DNA of 64,000 bases from DAORHV01 sp964434575 (GTDB lineage: Bacteria; Patescibacteriota; Gracilibacteria; Peribacterales; Peribacteraceae), in the NCBI GenBank assembly GCA_964434575.1, contig CAYSWB010000003.1, positions 1 to 64,000 of the forward strand. Reading direction: 5' to 3'. A model generated the notes under the pieces. It did not search any database and had not been told where the DNA came from. It saw nothing but the letters and a program-made list of their open reading frames with translations. Of this stretch, positions 27,401 to 33,191 are shown in pieces. Positions within the stretch are counted from its first letter, which is position 1; every line of letters starts with the position of its first letter. A program made the position numbers and the translations under genes.

Positions 27401-28035
27401 CGCAGGCGGGCCAGGTTCGCCTCGGCGCGGGCGCGCATCGCGCGATCGGTGCTGGCGGACAGGATCTGCTGCTCCAGCGTCATGCGCTCCAGCGCCGCGG
27501 TCATGATCTGCTGGCGCGTTTCGAAGTGCGATTCGGCCCGGGTTTCGGTGCGCGCGCGGATATCGAATTCGATCGGCGGGAACGCCGTCTCCCCGTCGGA
27601 AAGAAGGAAGGAGCGGCGACCCGACTGCCCGACGGCGGCCTGGATTTCGATGATGCTGCGTCCGCCTTCCGGCGCGGCCAGGCGCTTGATGGTGATGCCC
27701 GCCACGGTGCGCTCGGTGCCGTCGGCCGGAATGACCGTTTCCGCGTCGCCGTTGCGCAGGCGCAGGGTCGCGGTCGCCGGGGAAATCCAGTACCGTTCGC
27801 GCCTGCCGCCCGGCGGCAGGTGGTTCGTCGACAATCCGCTCAGATCGATGGAGTTTCCTCGCATCAGGCTCAGCGAATCTTCCGCGCGGAGCATTTGTTC
27901 ACGCATGTGCGCGAACGACGAGTTGTCCAGGCGGGTGAACGCCTCCACGGACGGACGGGTGTCCGCGCTTTCGACGTACCGGCTCACCGCGGTGGTGATC
28001 TCGGGATTGCTCGGTGTTGGAGTGGGAGGCGTCAT
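15418..28035 (-). CDS. Giant multi-domain protein (4205 aa)
   Basis: An uninterrupted gene for 4205 residues, with no named family recognised and no N-terminal signal peptide. Visible layout: a degenerate beta repeat near residues 75-165; helical region; beta repeats near 440-530 and 560-660 carrying AVGPFTFQR and VIGPIRVSR; about five helical repeats with an F-x-x-AL-x-AW pattern near 710-1060; a hydrophobic segment near 1480; a long coiled coil near 1540-1640; hydrophobic stretches near 1865 and 1960-1995. Another beta repeat (VIGPLSVTR) lies near 3335-3420, and a duplicated module ending ALERAPD lies near 3830-4000. The beta repeat is shared with the first gene of the cluster. It starts 24 bases after the preceding gene on the same strand. 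A cell-surface or membrane-associated structural role is inferred. Confidence 0.85.
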   Translation of the reverse strand: MTPPTPTPSNPEITTAVSRYVESADTRPSVEAFTRLDNSSFAHMREQMLRAEDSLSLMRGNSIDLSGLSTNHLPPGGRRERYWISPATATLRLRNGDAETVIPADGTERTVAGITIKRLAAPEGGRSIIEIQAAVGQSGRRSFLLSDGETAFPPIEFDIRARTETRAESHFETRQQIMTAALERMTLEQQILSASTDRAMRARAEANLARLRELNLKLTADQAREMDIYQFVTTVQSFAREYNDYVAPRERETAEAARQRVEYARQNRATIEALNEQMRALTLAGEIHSWLHARHRNVSLRENDAIVMPDEAMMKKMGDFIAWMTRNEDPTLPPPRAEVEQVWNTVLLKIRQFRTTQNDANRNEVDGAIEGCRTVMLAAIHRVTQQRGWLDAGSVGPAFGDIFGVAQDPTVRVHASDVSVNDPGNVRLLPAVPAAIELPRAGRQSMTVPAGELLIGGTALANGASRAVGPFTFQRTADGLTLTVSVGSLAADTQQDIAIRTAADGAPRTIPVSFRRRGTVQNSNMAVALRTGLFIQRHRTAAAAARELVSSPHDHVPEAIGLTPGYPRHAITGLPSAPLTVNGTAVPVDAARLVIGPIRVSRMHEGRIMWVEPANLSNALERHRVTVTGGGANITTHINFTPGAGDRGANPIRDALQEARTIRQQYFVFDNQILTNRLQMNELLTLQGSIHALPMPEGWNGGIGVLYETGDVPFRTALEAWLRDNSVANTNALRDNINRLLAASGLPQSATAENVQAYVESSKAGVVDILSRSRNQPYLTALGGWLRDGTAVAPLVTAANAMLRAQRPPLAEVAANGNIERLMRLSGCGHVGLVLRSSVDRQFNAALQAWRNEPENPGNRDAVVAHANRVLLEIRPPFSPSVVNAANVARVFDLSGLSPRPAVPEGERTLISTLRDKLVETGADTLALRNAYNRWLIRHSADNATLLVTQCNAALGRAGDPYVTAANLTQKLELAGRETREAAMRGPVGVISVVTYHAQFNTALEAYRANTNHISQQRMFEAINAVLSDAGMPPLSTQSQVRYILQIANRLSTPRAGSSVAVQTLETQIEAARSQSYDALGRYYDTWNARLERGATVQELSEHLLTMGGVMRNDPFAELSQAVDRDRQPGNISRNLWDYSPIGLLHSGFNAVTGRPEWSSTTHVRNGSFYGIRHLPGPAVRMFNQAGELSPGLGVGWYPLATPTSEASTILQSQGVNIDGFDEASMDARADMLREQLPDEIRKTLLEIRTSYQPRMSGPQGSITLASANHQLLNDFAGRRPASRLTGAAMRPPENRPSDYEQVHLLGALRRRLIRMPPEDRVFLEAQAQARIAAAAAGGDSVRIPENLDGTPARPLTGLPAWVTGAEWPANEGDFEGLDEQQAVYAYVVLMNRFRSSATPRADVQASIDALPALSDLRTNDDAAGQTLGMYRYLLDRQAVLQEGVRLTAQDYSLACARAVELHIMQAQTNRALQGSNNLDALLAALAITQWVVIGNVLRQRGFGRVWGAQTVMNSRIPLGLRVLNPVRTLNAPFALADWLLGRVGLTSTPGVTPPTTPATPPRVLVPSEAANLQRNVARVREIAQEVTRLRAAHTDEVAKITKQLQTSLNGLDPVADAARIQQLQAQALRDIQAANQANGNLIRQLQAERTNLGRNIATSLDGVDDLTRLQWARALMGGDDAVRALGRTATQMQALERGIIDAHNIGRGRQLTDLAVDAAGQPIMRGARQLNVRDAKWARIREAFDAAGLDWANPAHRAMARNLMDGACGQGAARTVQGAETLASIGRAAQAERALVVAAVRAGRLTAQEGRAIIALMQTGRMTQQQLKILQSASRGGELTETAAAALRASMQASRFGRFLHAGGQVLAFAGLAFDAYTLVSETAQLVEGRKRIREAMQTLSKQLRDNGFQGVGEPNPETGVHMRYRHPGSGFTVDVDNMETQLQWINATEHGGRMLGAGLGIGLFATSLAVGGPVGLAIAIGGAIITIVITTAAEAWSDLQRAQFLYDAPPFLFMVWNSSHALGKRTHDMMKQLKESSFWRSFILGTGEVFRDAAVQRMYPVIEKKLAFQLMKEELSSYAPAVLAAVLQGTNGPTDFGTFFDSATGFGRIYEFWGEELGAITGKNMNERNRRAEAVGDELATRRAMRYAVARHVVARNAEESASIDKKTKEILAVLAQPGDITLAQIEPFLNDFPQRDRDEVIGNGNYPLILRQQLEALLNHLEIRAEMLRVDNVDVGAMGGAYRDNMTQRMRLYRAAFKDPVVAHQLQHEYKEVEEEGSENRVTQGMRNAVTTIQLIGSGLPQDNWELARMHLLNLGGRRRDIDALMPENVSQGAARRHLTRHISGYAGTSPNNRFVHRQSQDYFPRIANPDDRPNVYVAYPEVFYNNAQKSVDEECRRMADVRTDFPGLTDDPSVKMMSVAFNVVPIRAQRWRRTLRPLSERLGPGNPYRTEEFWETQYLICATFHFQKGGQVFVGTKGTYMYQNPRQLTDEPRNMTTWYTQRGSMELQDYLTFLGPSNRPNRSNRALDQQITEDLQYRMTQETIARSEFRYGPRARPEERPSRFRRVAEAEPAFRGRNRPAVFISAPDSGPNALTFDRASPEYALCEALASPPTRMHEEDPVAVFVEFERRDNELFALASYVDSTTLVRRRSARATISTRRSYVGGERRDTTDGVVHVGTMMSGVDINTVSALRHFVLNGGTSADEAAPLRVADLDGAVLPPLGVHTLGDIQQIVKRRNRERLAAVLAQVEGEPVDRRFVPAGTDEAGCRQYLMLLVGEDNGQDAYVIKTVRDQSQALMPPRDVRVRINGTMQTVRLRYPSNDHYDSYTYHSTGNHPDHTISFSNLNEMMNRPHFTFRDRELAMRMHAAGHERRDAEPVQMELMRFLASFPTQTRTRPSDRPGQPAIEDSGAMLLAIRLTPAYEAATNKQQFLWHLADRIREVSHGVILIDNLDLIMQDVGTRPIPRSHLLPVFGEHGLARPTGRNEYTVLYTVGEDQAAEDRLATLNESPVIGRGYAVDTVDRRGRDGSPGRALVRRYGSISTVVRTDGFVHHWGILSHFHDRTGDGRPARERREILDHILLAPSNVTSPAVNNAAQMREFLRPVERILDGWMYDERSFDVVDQFSRGSDGRSRFARIVYQMYFDLPADRRRAFLRALFETMETVDGSDGQHDGILSHDWRTPSPVNIDRELEGARLAVTFQSVIMELRRRFPVPEDVLARESLRSLGRLPTPLEVAFRSPGPVAAITSSTVGGPADRSHVFARSSLQAGTSVQRDSAVRLVPSISSEANRAAMHNWSLETPVLEDGVTAVDGIAQPRFVFVPHTLSFPIAEIRTITLTNAAPQLVINEMPSLQTISINGTLVPANAVHQVIGPLSVTRTNNGQILTIVRANSSADVTNHRIHLVGGNPTMRSPGVTLPDIRFLKSGGAPPGRRAINATSRTFWREQLSIPVEKSVGRLMNAQPLRDLLNLCAREFNRDEGIDRKFELFRGLSELYWRTPDQQAFLVELVNVLSGETAIDNGAGGTLRVDGIIRQSNLARIVAHMTGRFPMPPPEATATFRDPPETAVRGSPEYIAYQMRGLRTRVQDNPTTTAEDLEAALAELNEALAATNFTETSTLRGTVGDPIALSGNSAVLMLNEAGQLAAFAPEAVTKGAVDLWRAIIDAPAAQNAAGLRSMADNLEYLMKGVHCMNRTVDEIESADPKVWRLPNHLLNLRMNGEDAFAFEDVEAPTVDGLFGAVREAAVAGRWQEVDEACGPEGTVGRSFPFLSTDDRALLVRRINEAFPRTTSVRLVFGGGRLQFENIPELEMEERLTPGINAEPARAARREAFVAVVTANPASPSYAKRVADGIATLSRDYARTPPENRPAYVEQVNGLLAAEGVSLRVQGSGDALERAPDENVLSAIPNNRVESLIAAGAVAPPAVSATVRDQQIALAIQRLSPAFTAAEGESARAAFVAALNRTLSLRGLPLRVRANGDALERAPDGTPVGRETLPALNVPELPYPSFDTASQLNRLTGHNYLYDLYIRLPSRGGVEHEIQISNPEGRISNAERNLLRDFGITFEATDTGSRMARPAEGNLHHMRLRFARSGNFQLRFTYYENGDRRPDPRWWAMNIPETAIKAASDRAPEQMLLRYAQLAARDRWSEVSCGPAGTRYYYESANRRLHSFDGTQYRRLNADYTWTPAVTARPDGLPAAS

Positions 28036-28059
28036 GGAGGGTCTGTTTGCGTGTGGGTG

Positions 28060-28425
28060 TTACCGGACGGGGCCGACGACGGATTCTCCGGAATTGGTGC
28101 CCTGGGGCTCGGCATTGCCGTACAGCGGCAGGTTGCTTCTTCCGGCCACGGCGGTGGTGGTCATGTTTCCTTCGATTTCGCTCTGCGGAACCTTCGAGAA
28201 CGCCAGGTGCAGCTTTTCGCGCATCCAGTAGCGGAAGTGGTAGAGCGTGTACGCGCCGATGGCCAGCGCGGCGATCTTCTTCCAGCTCCACTTGCCGCGC
28301 TTCTCGCTGCGTTCCACGTACCTGTTCTTCTCGGCCTGCACGCGCGGACGCGTCAGCTCGACGCTCGGCGGACGTTCCGAGAAGCTCTCGGACAAGCTGC
28401 GGTCCGGGGTGGGAATGGTGCTCAT
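28060..28425 (-). CDS. Small single-pass membrane protein of the giant-gene cluster
   Basis: A 121-residue protein with no recognised family. A polar N-terminal half (about 50 residues, rich in Ser, Arg and Glu) precedes one membrane helix (KIAALAIGAYTLYHFRYW), followed by a C-terminal tail rich in Gly, Asn and Ser. Its ATG overlaps the stop of the upstream 146-aa gene by ATGA, and the giant gene follows 24 bases later. Translational coupling and cluster position suggest it assembles with the giant protein. Confidence 0.65.
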   Translation of the reverse strand: MSTIPTPDRSLSESFSERPPSVELTRPRVQAEKNRYVERSEKRGKWSWKKIAALAIGAYTLYHFRYWMREKLHLAFSKVPQSEIEGNMTTTAVAGRSNLPLYGNAEPQGTNSGESVVGPVR

Positions 28426-28862
28426 ACGGAAGAAGAGGAAGAAGCGTCTTGCGCGAACAGCATGTGGTGCCGCAGCTCGCTCAGTTCTGCGACAAGATCC
28501 AGGTTTGCGGCCGCTCCGTCCGCGGAAAGCATTTCGAAAAGCAGCGACGTCATGCCCACCGGGCCCAGGAGGAAGGTCACCTCCAGCATGTCCTTCATGG
28601 TGACGCCCGAAAGGTCCGCTCCGGCAAGCATCGCGTGGATTTCCGATTCGGTGGATCCCGGCCTGGCCAGGGCAAGCGCGACGCCGCGCAGCACCGGATG
28701 GCTGGGCTCGAACAATTCGGCACGCAACCGGCGGTGCTCCGGGCCGTCGTCGATGACATGGTCCTCGTCATGCAGCGTGCACCGGCTGAGGACATCGGCG
28801 CCCTGCCGCTCCAGGAGCAGCCGCTCTTTCGCCGTCAGGTACAGGATGATGCGCTTGGCCAT
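28422..28862 (-). CDS. Hypothetical protein (146 aa) of the giant-gene cluster
   Basis: A soluble, mostly helical protein ending in a Ser run (DASSSSSV), with no signal peptide, no clear membrane helix and no recognised family. It is six bases downstream of the repeat-protein gene and overlaps the next gene by four bases (ATGA), so it belongs to the same transcription unit. Confidence 0.6.
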   Translation of the reverse strand: MAKRIILYLTAKERLLLERQGADVLSRCTLHDEDHVIDDGPEHRRLRAELFEPSHPVLRGVALALARPGSTESEIHAMLAGADLSGVTMKDMLEVTFLLGPVGMTSLLFEMLSADGAAANLDLVAELSELRHHMLFAQDASSSSSV

Positions 28863-28868
28863 GGCTGC

Positions 28869-31139
28869 TTACGGCGTGTAGTGGAAGTTAAAATTCTGGT
28901 CCGCGGCGTCGCCGTTGCGGCGGATGCGGACGCGCAGCGTGAACTCCCGGTCGGGCGAAGCGGTGAACTGGAGGCTGCCGCCCGCGAGACGCGAGACGGT
29001 GAGCGCCACGTTGGTTGCGGTGGCGGCGACCGAAGCGCCGGCGCTGGTGAAATACAAGGTGTCGTTTACCTCCATGGCGGTTCCCATCACCTCCAGGCGC
29101 CCGTCCGGAATGTTGCGGATCGTGTGGGTCTGGTCATCGCCACGCAGATCAACGCCGGCCGGAATGGCCGGCAGCGCCGGAACGACGTACGTGACATCGG
29201 TCGCGCGCTCCACGGTGCCGGCGCGTCCGCGCAGCGTCAGGCGGTATGCGGGGACGGCGGTGGTGGCGGAAAACGGCGTGACGGTCATGGTGCGGCCGTT
29301 GTTCGTGCGCGAGATCTTCAGGTCGCCGACGCGCACGTTGGTCGCGTTCACCGGGAGATCGACGCTGCCGTTCGCCCGCAGCAGCCGCTCCGGAAGGTTG
29401 TTCACGGTCGCTTCGGGCGGCGCTCCGGCTAGGGTCAGGGTCGCGGGCAGCACGAACGCGGGCAGGTCCGGAACGACATAGCTGATGCGGCTGGTGCGCG
29501 ACGTGATGCCGGTACCGGTGAATTCCACGGAATAGCTGGCGACCGCGGTGTCGATATCGAACGGGGTGATGGTCATGGTGGTGCCGCTGCGGGAGACCTT
29601 CAGGTCGCCGATGCGGACGTTCGACGCCGTGGTGGAGACCAGGACGTTGCCGGGGTTCAGCCGCAGGTCCGCCGCCGGGACGTTGTTCACGACGAGGCTC
29701 GGGGGCGTGCCGGTCAGCGCCGCGTCGGCCGGGATCTCCACGCTCGGCGGAGGCGGCTCATAGCTCACGGTCGCGGTGCGCGTGGCAAGGTCCGTGCCGC
29801 TGATCGACAGCGACGTGCCGGGAACGCGGACGGCACGGTCCATCGGCTCGATGGTCAGGGTGCGAGCGCCGCTGTTGCGCGAAATCTTCAGGCCTCCTCC
29901 GACGCTGACGTTGTTCGCGGTGAGAGGCAGCGGCACGGAGGTTCCATCCACCGTGGCGGTGAGTTCCTGGTTCGGCACGACGGCGATCACCATGCGCGGC
30001 GGATCGCCGGTCAGACTGATCGTGCCGGGCAATTCGGCCGCTGCCGGAAGCGGCGGCGGAGCGTAGCTGATGGTCGTCGTGCGCTCGGTGACGCCGGTTC
30101 CGCCGATGCGGATCGCGGCGCCAGGCACGGCCGTGCGCGGCAGACGCGGCGTGACCGTGATGCTCGCGCCGTCGCCCGCGGCGCGGGTGAAGACCAGATC
30201 GCCGACGGTGGCGGTGCCCCCGGCGTCGATGTTCGTGGTGCCGTTCAGTGTCAGGCGGCGGTTCGGCAAACCGGGGATGACGGCGGACGGCGGGCTGCCG
30301 GTGAGCGTGGTGGTGGCCGGGAACGTCATCTCGATGTCGGCGGCGGGAGGCGCGTAGCTGACGGTCGTGGTGCGCGACGTGAGTCCGGTTCCGCCAAGCG
30401 TCAACGCGACCGCCGGCACGCGGTTGGCGGCGTTCAGCGGCGCGATGGTCAGCGTGCGGGCGGTGTTGTCGCGGGTGATCTTCAGGCCGCCTCCGACGTC
30501 CAGGTTGTTCGCGGTGACGGGCACGGCGACGGCCGTGCCGTTCACGGTGGCGGTGAGCGCCTGCGCCGGAACGGCGGTGACGACGCGGCTGCTGTTGGTG
30601 GAATCCAGCGTGATGGCCGTCGGCAGTTCGCCCGGCGGCGGGGCGTAGCTGACGGTCGTGGACGCGTTGATGCCGCCGGCGCCCGAAAGGCTCAGGACAT
30701 GGCCGGCGATCGGCACGCCCTCCTCGCGCGGGGCGATGGTCATGGTGCGGGCGGCGTTGTTACGGGTGATCTTCAGCGGTCCGATCGGCAGGTTCGTCGC
30801 GTTGGTCGGGATGGTCTCGCCGCCCGCGAGCAGCGCAACCTGCGGAACGTCCGTGATCGTCTGGCTGCGCGTGCCGTCGTTGAGCGTGATGGTCGGCGGC
30901 ACGACGAACGGGCGGCGGAAGTTGATGCGCGTGGTGCGGTCGATGTCGGTGCCGGTGATACGCAGGTCGAAGTCGGTGATGTCCGTGCCTTCGTCCAACA
31001 CCGCGATGGTCATGGTGCGGTTGGTGGCGTCGCGGGAGATCTTCACGTTGCCGACCGGAACCTCGCTGGCATCCGCGCGCAACTCGACGCCGTTGGCTCG
31101 CAGCACGCCGGCCGGGATGCTCGGCAGGACGATGCTGCG
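28869..31139 (-). CDS. Tandem beta-repeat surface protein, 3' part (gap-truncated)
   Basis: The 757 codons readable after the assembly gap encode eight consecutive repeats of roughly 90-97 residues. Each has the pattern of a Pro/Leu strand, an Asn-Gly turn, a strand such as VGDLKISR or IGPLKITR, a strand such as RTMTIAP, and a closing TTVSY or TRINF strand. This is an Ig-like or cadherin-like beta-sandwich array by appearance; no family is asserted. Repeats 3 and 5 are especially alike (GGGLKI). It most likely continues the gene at 31240-32713, whose frame differs only because the gap length is arbitrary. It is followed after six bases by the 146-aa gene. Confidence 0.75.
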   Translation of the reverse strand, partial: RSIVLPSIPAGVLRANGVELRADASEVPVGNVKISRDATNRTMTIAVLDEGTDITDFDLRITGTDIDRTTRINFRRPFVVPPTITLNDGTRSQTITDVPQVALLAGGETIPTNATNLPIGPLKITRNNAARTMTIAPREEGVPIAGHVLSLSGAGGINASTTVSYAPPPGELPTAITLDSTNSSRVVTAVPAQALTATVNGTAVAVPVTANNLDVGGGLKITRDNTARTLTIAPLNAANRVPAVALTLGGTGLTSRTTTVSYAPPAADIEMTFPATTTLTGSPPSAVIPGLPNRRLTLNGTTNIDAGGTATVGDLVFTRAAGDGASITVTPRLPRTAVPGAAIRIGGTGVTERTTTISYAPPPLPAAAELPGTISLTGDPPRMVIAVVPNQELTATVDGTSVPLPLTANNVSVGGGLKISRNSGARTLTIEPMDRAVRVPGTSLSISGTDLATRTATVSYEPPPPSVEIPADAALTGTPPSLVVNNVPAADLRLNPGNVLVSTTASNVRIGDLKVSRSGTTMTITPFDIDTAVASYSVEFTGTGITSRTSRISYVVPDLPAFVLPATLTLAGAPPEATVNNLPERLLRANGSVDLPVNATNVRVGDLKISRTNNGRTMTVTPFSATTAVPAYRLTLRGRAGTVERATDVTYVVPALPAIPAGVDLRGDDQTHTIRNIPDGRLEVMGTAMEVNDTLYFTSAGASVAATATNVALTVSRLAGGSLQFTASPDREFTLRVRIRRNGDAADQNFNFHYTP

Positions 31140-31239
31140 NNNNNNNNNNNNNNNNNNNNNNNNNNNNNNNNNNNNNNNNNNNNNNNNNNNNNNNNNNNNN
31201 NNNNNNNNNNNNNNNNNNNNNNNNNNNNNNNNNNNNNNN
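31140..31239. other. Assembly gap (100 N)
   Basis: Exactly 100 N, the usual placeholder for an unknown gap length. It lies inside a tandem-repeat gene, as expected where near-identical repeats defeat short-read assembly. The true number of repeats is unknown. Confidence 0.99.
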
Positions 31240-32713
31240 TTTCCGGCGCGGTGCCGGTGCCGAAGTTCACGCGGATGTTGCGCGGCACGATTTCGCGGTC
31301 ACGGCGGACCGACAGCATGACGAAGCCTGTCGGCGCGGTGCCAACCTGCGAGATGGACAGCGTCGAGCCGTTGCGCGTGGCCGTGACGATGCCGCGCGAG
31401 ATGCTCGGAGTGCCGGTGCCGGGCATGATGGCGACGGCTGCCGGCGCGGTGTCGGCGCCGCCGGAAAGACTGACGACGGCGGGATCGAGCGTGCCCAAAT
31501 CGATGCTCTGTGCGCCGCTCTGCACGTTGATGGCGGCATCCGGAATGACCGGATACGCCGGAGCCGGAGGGGGTGCCGACGGCACGCCGACGCGGCGCAA
31601 CAGCACGGTCGCCAGCACGCGGACCTCGGTGCCGCTGACGGTCACCGGCACGCCGGCGCGGATCTGCTCCTGCACGAAGAGGCGCTGGTCGGCGCCCATG
31701 GTGTTCAGCGAGAAGCGCAGGGTGACGTTGTGGGCGATGGTGGCGGGAGGCGTCGGACTGGTCGGCGGCGGCATGCCCGCGGCGATCTGCTGCAAGCCGG
31801 CGAGCTCGATGCGCGTTTCGCCCTGACCGCCGAACGGACCGAAGCCGCCGGCGAAATTGAATCCCGCTCCCCCGCCGTTGCGGGCGTTGCGGTCGATGAT
31901 GCTACCGATCATCGGACTCCAGTTGTCTTCGCGCGGGGGCGGAGGCGTGCCGCCGCCGGTCGTGGCGGCGGGCGGCCACTGCAGCGACAGGCGGTACTGT
32001 GCGCCGTTGTGCACGATGACCGTCTCCGGGGCGGTGGCTCCGGCGGGCGTCAGGCGTTCGAATGTGACGCCGGCGATGGAACCGGCGGCGCGCTCGGGGC
32101 CGATGATCGCCGTGCCTGCCGCGTCCTCGCGCTCACGCGGGCTGCGACCGGCCATGCCGATCAGGAATACGCCCGCGGCGACCGCGGGCAACGCGGCGAA
32201 GCGCAACGCTTTCTTCCACCACTTCTCGTTGGCGGGACGCTCTTTCATGAGTGCGCGGACGGCCAGGATGCCGCCGGCGATGCCCACGACCGCCGCGCCG
32301 GCAAGCAGGGCGCCCGCGCGTTTGCGGTCGGCCGGAGTGGCCGCCGGGTCGGAGAGCACTTCCAGCTCGCCGCGGAAACCCTGGATCGGGTTCTGCAGCA
32401 GGCTCGTGGAGCCCACGTTCAAGCGGCTGAGCGTTCCGGTCAGGTTCCTGCGCAGGTCCTCCAACGCCTTCATGCGGTCGTCGGTGGCGGCCGTGGCCGC
32501 GTTGCGCAGCTGGGTGAGCGCGATGTCCACCCGGAGCAGCGCCCGGCTGTGCTGGGCGCGCGTGTGGAGCTGGAACACTTCGGCATTGATCTGGTTCACG
32601 CCCTTCACGAATTCCTGCCGCGCGGTCGGTCCGACGTCCGCCGCCAGGTTCGGCGAGGTGACCAGTTTCTCCAAGTGCTCGATGATTTGCTCGGGAGTGC
32701 GGCGGGCGTTCAT
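31240..32713 (-). CDS. Membrane-anchored repeat protein, 5' part (gap-truncated)
   Basis: About 491 codons from the ATG at 32713 to the gap. Residues 1-130 are helical and charged. Two membrane helices follow near residues 136-155 (LLAGAAVVGIAGGILAV) and 172-190 (ALPAVAAGVFLIGMA), then Pro/Gly-rich linkers and beta-rich segments (VTFERL, ISRGIVTATRNGSTLSIS) that resemble the repeats beyond the gap. It is the first gene of the cluster leading to the giant gene. An extended -10 (TGGTATACT, complement of 32752-32760) lies 38 bases upstream of the ATG, so this gene has a short leader. Confidence 0.72.
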
Positions 32714-32885
32714 GTTTGGTTTTTGTTTTCGCTGTGCGCAAAAATCCAAGAAGTATACCAGATTTTACGTTTTCCCGCCATATAAGGAGCCGCGTAGGCG
32801 CGAGGAGCCGGAAAACGGCATCACGAAGCCGGGAGGCGTGCGGTCACCCGCACACCCCCCAACTCGTCCGTCATTCGCCCGGAAT

Positions 32886-32985
32886 NNNNNNNNNNNNNNN
32901 NNNNNNNNNNNNNNNNNNNNNNNNNNNNNNNNNNNNNNNNNNNNNNNNNNNNNNNNNNNNNNNNNNNNNNNNNNNNNNNNNNNNN
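32886..32985. other. Assembly gap (100 N)
   Basis: 100 N between two copies of ATTCC, in a region rich in inverted repeats that probably stopped assembly. Confidence 0.99.
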
Positions 32986-32992
32986 ATTCCGA

Positions 32993-33110
32993 CGCATGCC
33001 CCTTGCGGGGCCGGGATGCGTTGCCTTGCGGCGCTCCAAGACTCAGAAAAGCTCTGGAGTGCCGCAAGGAAGGCGACGGTGCGAACGAGCAATCCCTCGA
33101 AAATCGAGGG
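32993..33110. ncRNA. Possible structured RNA or repeat element (three stem-loops)
   Basis: Three hairpins in 118 bases. 32993-33020: CGCAT and GCCCC paired with GGGGC and ATGCG, with a 4-base bulge and loop TTGC (GCAA, a GNRA loop, on the minus strand). 33024-33069: a 15-base stem CCTTGCGGC-GCTCCA with one G-T wobble and a 16-base loop. 33094-33110: CCCTCGA/TCGAGGG. It does not match the hallmark sequences of RNase P, tmRNA or SRP RNA that I know. It may be an RNA gene cut by the gap or a repeated element. Confidence 0.35.
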
Positions 33111-33151
33111 ACGAAGAGTCTAGGCCAAGACCGGCAAAATGTACAGGGTAT

Positions 33152-33183
33152 TTGACACCGCTCGGCCACGGTTACGCTATACT
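33152..33183 (+). promoter_or_regulatory. Promoter of the envelope operon
   Basis: TTGACA at 33152-33157 and TATACT at 33178-33183, separated by 20 bases, longer than ideal. The -10 ends 8 bases before the ATG at 33192. Confidence 0.55.
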
Positions 33184-33191
33184 TTTCGCCT

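Larger units (their letters stand above)
32714..33191. other. Intergenic region with gap and strong hairpins
   Basis: 478 bases between divergent genes, with no convincing reading frame. It holds the extended -10 of the repeat-protein gene (32752-32760), 100 N at 32886-32985 flanked on both sides by ATTCC, a set of strong stem-loops at 32993-33110, and the promoter of the hydrolase gene (33152-33183). Confidence 0.7.

Noticed and set aside
18784..28881. A 3365-codon open frame on the plus strand, antisense to the giant gene
   Set aside because: It is codon-aligned with the giant gene (both have codon boundaries at positions congruent to 1 modulo 3). In that register antisense stops need TTA, CTA or TCA in the sense strand, which a GC-rich gene avoids. 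Its translation is a His/Arg/Ala/Gly/Val-rich composition without domain structure, while the sense frame has clear repeats.
32993..33110. RNase P RNA, tmRNA or SRP RNA
   Set aside because: None of the hallmark sequences I know for these RNAs is present; kept only as an unassigned structured element.
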